A stretch of DNA of 40,048 nucleotides from Candidatus Omnitrophota bacterium (lineage in GTDB: Bacteria > Omnitrophota > Gorgyraeia > 2-01-FULL-45-10): the NCBI GenBank assembly GCA_903843285.1, contig CAIMPC010000064.1, forward strand, positions 1-40,048, given 5' to 3'. This document shows, piece after piece, positions 34,272-40,048 of the stretch. Made by a program: the position numbers and the translations under genes. How positions within the stretch are numbered: the stretch's first letter is position 1; each line of letters starts with the position of its first letter. Below the pieces are notes generated by a model that was not told the DNA's origin, did not search any database, and saw nothing but the letters and a program-made list of their open reading frames with translations.

Positions 34272-35374
34272 GCCTTCTCCAGATCGGAAAGACTGACGAA
34301 CTCTATGCCTTCCTGCGCCATCTCAGGCAACAATCTGGACAGAACTGCCGCTGTATTTTTTCGGTCGTGGCATATCGCAATCGCCTTACCGCGCTTAAAC
34401 GCTAATGCCTTAAGATCGGATAATTGTTTTTCGATGGCAGCGGTATTATTGGAATTATCGAGGAACATATCGCGCTTATAGCACCTGACTCCGAGGGATT
34501 TGGCCGCCTCCATGCATACCGACTTATTTGTAGTCATGCTATCGAGAAAATACAGGTTTCTGGACTTCAAATATCTCAATACGGTAGTCATTATTGCCGT
34601 ATTTGCCGTTGCCTTAGATCCCATATGATTATTCACGCCGTCTACACCCGGCACGCATGCGATCTCTTTAGCGAGGGTAAGCAGTATCTCTCTCTCGCTC
34701 ATCCCGCTTTTTATTGTATCCGCTTCTTCGACCACATCTGTCCTGTCCGACTCTAAAGGAAGATGGAGGATTGTCTCAAGCCCCCGAGATCTGGCGAGAT
34801 CCGCTATATCCCGCGAATAACGCTGCTCGGGCAGTATCGATATCGTGATCGGTTGCCTCAGGCTTAGAAATACTTTAATATTATTTTTACTGTATCCAAA
34901 ATCATCCACCACTATCGCTATCCTCGGCTTATTAAATACCTTCTCGACTGCTTGAGGTGGCATCGCTTTTATTCTATGATTAATCTTGAACGTCAGCACA
35001 TCAAATCTGCCAAAATTAATTATCACCGTATGGCACTGCGCATCTTTTTCGAACGACTGCTCAACATCGTATATACTCAACTCTGACTTCCTGATAGCAA
35101 GCCTAAGGGAGCGGTCAAAGTCCCTCCATATGAAAGATTTAGGCGCATCATATTCTACAAATACGCTGACATATTTCTTGGAGCCAAGTTTATTCTCCTC
35201 GACACTTTTCTTTACGAGCTTATCATCCGTAAGGCCATATTTTATAAATACCGGCCCTATCACTTTATGAAGGACGGAGGTTTTATCGATCTTACTATAA
35301 TTGGCCTGCCAATAGAATATCCCGGCGACCAAAATAACAACAACAAATAGAGTGCTTAAATATTTAAATTTCAC
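34268..35374 (-). CDS. Divergent polysaccharide deacetylase family protein
   Basis: 368 aa. An N-terminal membrane anchor (about residues 6-23) is followed by ~110 residues of unrecognised sequence and a C-terminal domain of the divergent polysaccharide deacetylase family (PRIAIVVDDFGYSKNNIKVFL, ITISILPEQRYS, ETILHLPLESD, VDGVNNHMGSKAT, LYFLDSMTT, GKAIAICHDR). Such exported proteins may deacetylate or bind cell-wall glycans; activity is unproven for most members. The start is GTG at 35374 overlapping the ctpA-like stop (GTGA). Close linkage with an S41 protease is common. Confidence 0.9.
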   Translation of the reverse strand: MKFKYLSTLFVVVILVAGIFYWQANYSKIDKTSVLHKVIGPVFIKYGLTDDKLVKKSVEENKLGSKKYVSVFVEYDAPKSFIWRDFDRSLRLAIRKSELSIYDVEQSFEKDAQCHTVIINFGRFDVLTFKINHRIKAMPPQAVEKVFNKPRIAIVVDDFGYSKNNIKVFLSLRQPITISILPEQRYSRDIADLARSRGLETILHLPLESDRTDVVEEADTIKSGMSEREILLTLAKEIACVPGVDGVNNHMGSKATANTAIMTTVLRYLKSRNLYFLDSMTTNKSVCMEAAKSLGVRCYKRDMFLDNSNNTAAIEKQLSDLKALAFKRGKAIAICHDRKNTAAVLSRLLPEMAQEGIEFVSLSDLEKA

Positions 35375-36693
35375 CGGGGACAGTTCTTCCCTGTCTTATA
35401 AACCTTTATCGCCTTCATCAAATTAATCGCGGCGTCGAGCTGGTTATCTTTTTCGCTCCCACTGCTTTCAATCTTTTCAGATTTTACCTCTGGCTTCTCT
35501 TTGGTGATCTTGAGTTCTTTATGCTCCTCCAGGCTTTCAAAGATATCGAGATCGCGATCCCTTTCCTTGCCCGTAGAAGCACTGCTCTCGACCACTACAT
35601 CCGGCGCTATACCCTCTCCCTTAATAAGCTTGCCGCTCGGCGTAAGATAATATGCCGTAGTAAATCTAAGGGCAGATCCGTCTTTTAACGGTATTACCGT
35701 TTGAACCGAAGCCTTGCCAAAAGTTTTAGCGCCTACTATAACCCCCCGCTTATTATCCTTTATGGCGCCGGCAACTATCTCGGATGCGCTGGCAGAACCT
35801 TCGTTGACTATGACAGTAAGCGGAAATCCCGTATGCGCAACCTTGCCGCTGGATTTAAACAACATATCCTGTTCTTTCGTTCGGGATTTTATCGAGACTA
35901 TAACCTTATCCTTAGCTAAAAACCTCTCAGCAACGTCGACGGCGCCATCCAGGAGGCCGCCGGGATTATTTCTCAAATCCAGAATCAGCGACTCCATGCC
36001 GCTCGAGACGAGTCTCTTAATCGCCTCATCGAGATCCCTGGTAGTGTTTTCCTGAAACTCGATCAGCTTGATATATCCAATCTTGTCCCCGAGCATCTCC
36101 GCCTTCTTAATGCTGTGGACTTTTATAATGTCACGCCTTATCGGAATCTCCAGTATACTCGATGTTCCCTCTCTCCAAACGGTAAGCTTAACAATACTGC
36201 CGGGCTTACCCCTCATCTGCTTTATAGCATCGCTTAGAGTGATATTCTTCGTGATCTTGCCATCTATCTTAACTATCTTATCACCGGCCTTTATTCCTGC
36301 GGCTTCAGCCGGCGTCCCAACCATCGGCGTTATAATTGTGAGAACACCATCCTTAAGGGATATCTCTACCCCTATTCCGGCAAACTCACCCTTAGTTTCG
36401 ATCCTGATTTCATTGTACTCATCCGGATCCATGAACTGACTATAGTCATCGAGCGATTCGAGCATGCCTCTGAGCGCGCCGTAAATCAGTTTTTTCGAAT
36501 CAACCGCATCGACATATTCGCTTCTTATCACGCTTAAGGCATCGGCGAATATCGTCATCTGACTAAAAAGATCGTCGCGCGATTTACTATTACCCGTAGC
36601 GGCCTTCTCGAATCCGCGCACAGCAACCGTCGAGGCTAATATAATTATCACCACTATAACCGATAGGCCTGCCCACCTTCTCATCGTTGTCAT
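35371..36693 (-). CDS. S41-family carboxy-terminal processing protease (CtpA-like)
   Basis: 440 aa. Signal/anchor segment (about residues 8-28), PDZ domain (about 100-175; GEFAGIGVEI, AAGIKAGDKIVKIDG), then the S41 catalytic core: RNNPGGLLDGAV, the nucleophile motif NEGSASASE (297-305) and Lys327 in TFGKASVQ. It trims C-termini of periplasmic proteins. The C-terminal ~60 residues are a charged tail; the last codons (GKNCPR) and stop lie in a GGGGACAG...CTGTC stretch. Overlaps gatB by 4 bp and the deacetylase gene by 4 bp. Confidence 0.96.
   Translation of the reverse strand: MTTMRRWAGLSVIVVIIILASTVAVRGFEKAATGNSKSRDDLFSQMTIFADALSVIRSEYVDAVDSKKLIYGALRGMLESLDDYSQFMDPDEYNEIRIETKGEFAGIGVEISLKDGVLTIITPMVGTPAEAAGIKAGDKIVKIDGKITKNITLSDAIKQMRGKPGSIVKLTVWREGTSSILEIPIRRDIIKVHSIKKAEMLGDKIGYIKLIEFQENTTRDLDEAIKRLVSSGMESLILDLRNNPGGLLDGAVDVAERFLAKDKVIVSIKSRTKEQDMLFKSSGKVAHTGFPLTVIVNEGSASASEIVAGAIKDNKRGVIVGAKTFGKASVQTVIPLKDGSALRFTTAYYLTPSGKLIKGEGIAPDVVVESSASTGKERDRDLDIFESLEEHKELKITKEKPEVKSEKIESSGSEKDNQLDAAINLMKAIKVYKTGKNCPR
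35376..35395. repeat. Possible GGGGACAG/CTGTC repeat fragment at the end of the S41 protease gene
   Basis: GGGGACAG followed 5 nt later by CCCTGTC, inside the last codons of the protease gene. It resembles the GGGGAC family at 15036 and 17068, but it is short, so chance is possible. Confidence 0.35.
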
Positions 36694-38126
36694 TCTCCCA
36701 GAGCCTTCTTTAATATCTTATTTACCATTTCAGGATTAGCTGTGCCCTTAGTCTCTCTCATGGCCTGCCCCACCAGAAATCCAAGCGCATTCTTCTTACC
36801 GCTCTTATAATCATTAACCGACTTCTCATTCTTCGACATAACCAGCTTTATAATCTCCTCGAGTTTTTCAGAATCACTTATCTGAGACAACCCTCTCTTC
36901 GCTACAATATCCTCCGGGTCCACTTTGGTTTCGATGGCCTCGGTTAAAATATCCTTAGCCATCTTACCGCTAAGGGCGCCCGCATCTATCATTTTTAAAA
37001 GAGATGCCAGGCCATTTGCGGACAACCCCAGCTCCGAAGCCATTATGCCGTGGGTATTTAAATATGCCAGTATGTCGCCCGTGACCCAGTTGGCAATCGT
37101 CTTCTTATTTTCATAAACTTGAGCGCAGGCCTCAAAGTAATCGGCGAGGTCCATCCGGCCGGCGAGCACATTAGAATCGTACTCGGACAGCCCAAGCTCT
37201 TTCATATATCTATTTACCTTCGCTTCCGGAAGCTCGGGCAGTGTATTTCTTATGCTATCGATAATCGATGGATCCACTACGAACGGGACCAGATCGGGTT
37301 CCGGGAAATATCTATAGTCGGTCGCTTCCTCTTTTCTCCTCATGGAGATCGTCACCTGTTTGTCGGCATCCCACAGCCTCGTCTCCTGAACTATCTTCTC
37401 ATTGTCCTTTACGGCGGAGAGCTGACGTTTGACTTCATATTCGAGCCCTTGTCTTACTCCTTTAAATGTATTCATATTCTTTAATTCCACCTTAGTGCCC
37501 AGCTTCTTTTCACCGATCGGCCTGATCGATATGTTGGCATCGCATCTAAGCGATCCCTTCTCCATATCGCAGTCTGAAACCTTCAAATACTCGAGAATGG
37601 TCTTCAGTTTAGTCAGATAATCGTACGCCTCCTGCGGTGAATTCATATCAGGCTCTGTCACTATCTCTAATAGCGGCATACCGGTTCTGTTAAGATCTAC
37701 CAGGGTATAATCTTCGCCTTCGGGATGGATTAATTTTCCCGCATCCTCCTCTAAATGGACACGTGTAATACGGATACGCTTACGACCCGAAGAAGATTCG
37801 TCCGGTATATCCACAAATCCGTCAAACGATAGCGGCATATCGTATTGCGAAATCTGAAAATTCTTCGGAAGGTCCGGGTAGTAATAATTCTTTCTATCGA
37901 ATTTTATAATTTTCTGGATCTGGCAATGTAACGCGAGCGCGACCTTAATCGCATAGAGAAACGCCTGTTCATTTAATACCGGGAGACTGCCGGGCAGACC
38001 CAGGCACACAGGGCACGTCTGACTGTTCGGCTTCTGTCCGAATTTCGTGGGGCAGGCACAGAATGCCTTAGTATTTGTAGAAAGCTGCAGATGCACCTCC
38101 AGGCCGATTACCGTCTCGTAGTTCAT
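36690..38126 (-). CDS. gatB: Asp/Glu-tRNA(Asn/Gln) amidotransferase subunit B
   Basis: 478 aa. GatB phosphorylates mischarged Glu-tRNA(Gln) or Asp-tRNA(Asn) and transfers ammonia from GatA to form the amide. The N-terminus [22 protein letters not shown], zinc-site cysteines (CAC at 23-25 and CPVC at 38-41), [27 protein letters not shown] and [13 protein letters not shown] are diagnostic, and the C-terminal YqeY-like tRNA-binding domain is complete. Its start overlaps the gatA stop as ATGA. Confidence 0.98.
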   Translation of the reverse strand: MNYETVIGLEVHLQLSTNTKAFCACPTKFGQKPNSQTCPVCLGLPGSLPVLNEQAFLYAIKVALALHCQIQKIIKFDRKNYYYPDLPKNFQISQYDMPLSFDGFVDIPDESSSGRKRIRITRVHLEEDAGKLIHPEGEDYTLVDLNRTGMPLLEIVTEPDMNSPQEAYDYLTKLKTILEYLKVSDCDMEKGSLRCDANISIRPIGEKKLGTKVELKNMNTFKGVRQGLEYEVKRQLSAVKDNEKIVQETRLWDADKQVTISMRRKEEATDYRYFPEPDLVPFVVDPSIIDSIRNTLPELPEAKVNRYMKELGLSEYDSNVLAGRMDLADYFEACAQVYENKKTIANWVTGDILAYLNTHGIMASELGLSANGLASLLKMIDAGALSGKMAKDILTEAIETKVDPEDIVAKRGLSQISDSEKLEEIIKLVMSKNEKSVNDYKSGKKNALGFLVGQAMRETKGTANPEMVNKILKKALGE

Positions 38127-39547
38127 ATCGTCGGCCTTCTTTTATGAAAATCCGTGCTCTGCTCAAACGCATATGATGCGCGGAATATCGTCTCTTCGCC
38201 GAATGGCCTTGCCATTATCTGCATGCCTATAGGGAGTCCACCCGATGAGAATCCGCATGGTATCGATATGCCCGGCAATCCCGCGAGATTCGCGGGTATC
38301 GTGAATATGTCCGAAAGATACATAGCGAGAGGGTCGTTCGTCTTCTCGCCTATTTTAAATGCCGGCGTAGGAGTGGTCGGAGTGACTATGCAATCGCACA
38401 ACGCAAACGCTCTTTCGAAATCTTCTTTTATCTTCGTTCGGACTTTGAGCGCTTTCAGATAGTATGCGTCATAATATCCGGCCGATAGGCAATACGTGCC
38501 CAGGAGTATCCTGCGTTTCGCTTCGTCGCCGAAGCCTTTCGAGCGCGTCCGGACATACATATCGATCATATCCTTGGCATCCGTATCCCTGTAGCCGTAA
38601 TGCGCGCCATCGAATCGTGCAAGGTTGGAGCTGGCCTCAGCGGAGCCAATTATGTAATATGTGCTGACGGCGTATTCTGTATGAGGTAAACTTATGTCGA
38701 CGACGATAGCGCCGAGGCCCCTCAGGGTCTCGATCGATTTCTTTACAGCTGTCTCGACCTCAGGATCTATTCCCTTCACGAAATATTCTTTCGGCACACC
38801 TAAGCGAAGGCCCTTAATATCCTTTGTAAGCGATTTGCAATAGTCGGGCACCGGGATATCCACAGAAGTAGAGTCCAGGACATCGTGCCCGGCTATTACG
38901 CCAAGCAGGAGAGCGGCGTCCTCGACGTCCTTCGTTATCGGTCCTATCTGATCGAGGCTGGAAGCAAACGCGATTAATCCGTATCTCGAAACTCTGCCAT
39001 AGGTCGGCTTCAGCCCCACCACTCCGCATAATGCAGCCGGTTGCCGTATCGACCCGCCTGTATCCGAGCCGAGAGCCATTATCGTCTGGCTCGCGGCGAC
39101 CGCAGCGGCAGATCCTCCGGATGAGCCTCCGGGGATCCTGTCGAGGTCCCACGGGTTTCTGGTCGGGCCATAGCAGGACGTCTCGCATGAAGACCCGAAC
39201 GCGAACTCATCCATATTGGCCTTACCAATCAATACTGCGCCCGAATCCTTCAGCCTTTTTATAACCGTAGCATCATATGGCGGACTGAAGGCTTCTAGAA
39301 TTTTCGATGAGCATGTAGTCGCCTCGTCCTTCACGCAGATATTGTCTTTAATGAGCACGGGAATACCGGATAATTTTCCCCCGCGCTTGACTTGGGTCGC
39401 TTTTTTGTTAACGTAGGCGAATGCCTTAACCTTAGAATCGATGGCCTCGATTCGCTTCTGAACAGCGTCAAGAACCGCCGACGGCTCGACCCCGCTATCG
39501 ATCGCGATCTTGATTTCATGAGCTGTCAGTAGATGCAAATCGTCCAT
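38123..39547 (-). CDS. gatA: Asp/Glu-tRNA(Asn/Gln) amidotransferase subunit A
   Basis: 474 aa amidase-signature enzyme that releases ammonia from glutamine and channels it to GatB. The catalytic triad aligns to Lys67 (VLIKDNI), Ser142 (GGSSGGSAA) and Ser166 ([11 protein letters not shown]). Length is typical. Its ATG shares one base with the gatC stop (TAATG). GatCAB presence implies indirect synthesis of Gln-tRNA(Gln) and/or Asn-tRNA(Asn) in this organism. Confidence 0.98.
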   Translation of the reverse strand: MDDLHLLTAHEIKIAIDSGVEPSAVLDAVQKRIEAIDSKVKAFAYVNKKATQVKRGGKLSGIPVLIKDNICVKDEATTCSSKILEAFSPPYDATVIKRLKDSGAVLIGKANMDEFAFGSSCETSCYGPTRNPWDLDRIPGGSSGGSAAAVAASQTIMALGSDTGGSIRQPAALCGVVGLKPTYGRVSRYGLIAFASSLDQIGPITKDVEDAALLLGVIAGHDVLDSTSVDIPVPDYCKSLTKDIKGLRLGVPKEYFVKGIDPEVETAVKKSIETLRGLGAIVVDISLPHTEYAVSTYYIIGSAEASSNLARFDGAHYGYRDTDAKDMIDMYVRTRSKGFGDEAKRRILLGTYCLSAGYYDAYYLKALKVRTKIKEDFERAFALCDCIVTPTTPTPAFKIGEKTNDPLAMYLSDIFTIPANLAGLPGISIPCGFSSGGLPIGMQIMARPFGEETIFRASYAFEQSTDFHKRRPTI

Positions 39548-39843
39548 TACTTTTTCTCGATAACCTGCGGAACTTTGAAGAAGTCGCCCTCTTTTGAAGG
39601 CGCATTCTGCAATGCTTCAGCGGTCGTTAGTGAGGGTTTAGGTACATCCTTGCGGTATACATTCTTCAGAGTCGATAAGGGATGGCTTGTGGGAGCGACG
39701 TCCTTAGTATCTATTTCATTTAATTTTGATATATAAGTCAATATAGAGCCCATCTGAGAACAATAGCCGTCCAGCTCGCTATCGGCCAAAGAGAGCCTGG
39801 ATAACAGCGCTACCCGCCTTACAGTATCTCTGTCAATATTCAT
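39547..39843 (-). CDS. gatC: Asp/Glu-tRNA(Asn/Gln) amidotransferase subunit C
   Basis: 98 aa, normal GatC length. The N-terminus [25 protein letters not shown] and the later [20 protein letters not shown] and [10 protein letters not shown] match the family. GatC wraps around GatA and GatB and stabilises the complex. It is the first gene of the gatCAB-ctpA-tsaD-lar operon, with a candidate promoter directly upstream. Confidence 0.97.
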   Translation of the reverse strand: MNIDRDTVRRVALLSRLSLADSELDGYCSQMGSILTYISKLNEIDTKDVAPTSHPLSTLKNVYRKDVPKPSLTTAEALQNAPSKEGDFFKVPQVIEKK

Positions 39844-39864
39844 CGTAAGCCCTTATTTCATTAT

Positions 39865-39893
39865 AAATTACCACACGTCGGCCAGTTTGTCAA
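39865..39893 (-). promoter_or_regulatory. Candidate promoter of the gatC operon
   Basis: On the minus strand, exact TTGACA (39893-39888), a 17-nt spacer and TAATTT (39870-39865, a 4/6 match). The start would fall close to the gatC ATG, giving a short leader. Confidence 0.45.
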
Positions 39894-39895
39894 AC

Positions 39896-39910
39896 CTACA
39901 AGATTTGTAG
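39896..39910. promoter_or_regulatory. Small inverted repeat upstream of the gatC promoter
   Basis: CTACAA-GAT-TTGTAG lies 3 bp upstream of the -35 element, flanked by a second TTGACA (39920-39915). Possible activator or repressor site; function not known. Confidence 0.35.
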
Positions 39911-39973
39911 TCTGTGTCAAGGACTTGGTGGGGCTTTTTCTCAATATGAATAATCGTAGTGGATCAGTGAGAG

Positions 39974-40009
39974 CTGCCCCCAACGTGTCTATTACGGCCT
40001 ATGAGGCCG
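39974..40009. repeat. Repeat-like stretch at the right edge
   Basis: CCCAACGTGTCTATTACGG (39978-39996) matches 16 of 19 positions of the core of the repeat at 15036-15080. It is followed by a CGGCCT-ATG-AGGCCG hairpin (39995-40009). I see no gene in 39844-40048. Confidence 0.4.
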
Positions 40010-40048
40010 GTGTTATTATCAATTAAATCTGTATTTTTACGCATAAAG

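Overview
The window is a dense bacterial chromosome segment of moderate GC. Nearly all genes lie on the minus strand; only rpmB and one small regulator are on the plus strand. Signal peptides, a periplasmic C-terminal processing protease, a divergent polysaccharide deacetylase and MgtC point to a Gram-negative-type envelope. Pta-AckA, a GatCAB amidotransferase and nickel-pincer cofactor genes suit an anaerobic, possibly uncultured lineage. Omnitrophota or a neighbouring phylum is my guess; no rRNA is present to test it. I see no tRNA, CRISPR array, phage gene or transposase.

Layout, left to right. (1) 1-2376: groES-groEL with a consensus promoter and a perfect CIRCE operator, read leftward into a hairpin. 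(2) 2384-14701: a long minus-strand housekeeping block transcribed recG, rsmD, coaD, pta, ackA, rpmF, plsX, fabH, fabD, then a TPR metallopeptidase carrying a frameshift, a radical SAM protein joined to a beta-propeller, and an exported PEBP-family protein. (3) 14752-15721: rpmB and an XRE-cupin regulator on the plus strand. (4) 15759-20065: a signalling operon of a 7TM histidine kinase, two stand-alone receivers and a GAF/HD-GYP phosphodiesterase. (5) 20117-28373: a compact operon for a specialised type II fatty-acid/polyketide pathway: small HTH protein, three ketosynthases (one lacking both catalytic histidines), ketoreductase, dedicated ACP, dehydratase, a phytoene-desaturase-like flavoenzyme and two flavodoxin-fold reductases. 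(6) 28668-39843: a tightly overlapped operon transcribed gatC, gatA, gatB, ctpA-like protease, divergent deacetylase, tsaD, mgtC, a tail-anchored HTH protein, larB, larC, a PDZ/TPR protein and a HAMP membrane protein.

The most unusual part is the lipid/polyketide operon. Its parts suffice for chain extension, reduction and dehydration on a private carrier, followed by flavin-dependent desaturation or isomerisation, so a polyene or otherwise unusual acyl chain is the likely product. It matches no named pathway that I can confirm.

The second theme is small palindromic repeats. A 69-71 bp element ending in GTCATTCTGAG-type inverted repeats lies between recG and rsmD and again, in frame, inside the recG coding sequence. 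Half copies sit at the 3' ends of groEL and fabD. A second, GGGGAC/GTCCCC family occurs between rpmB and the regulator, in frame in the HD-GYP linker, and perhaps at the end of the S41 protease gene.
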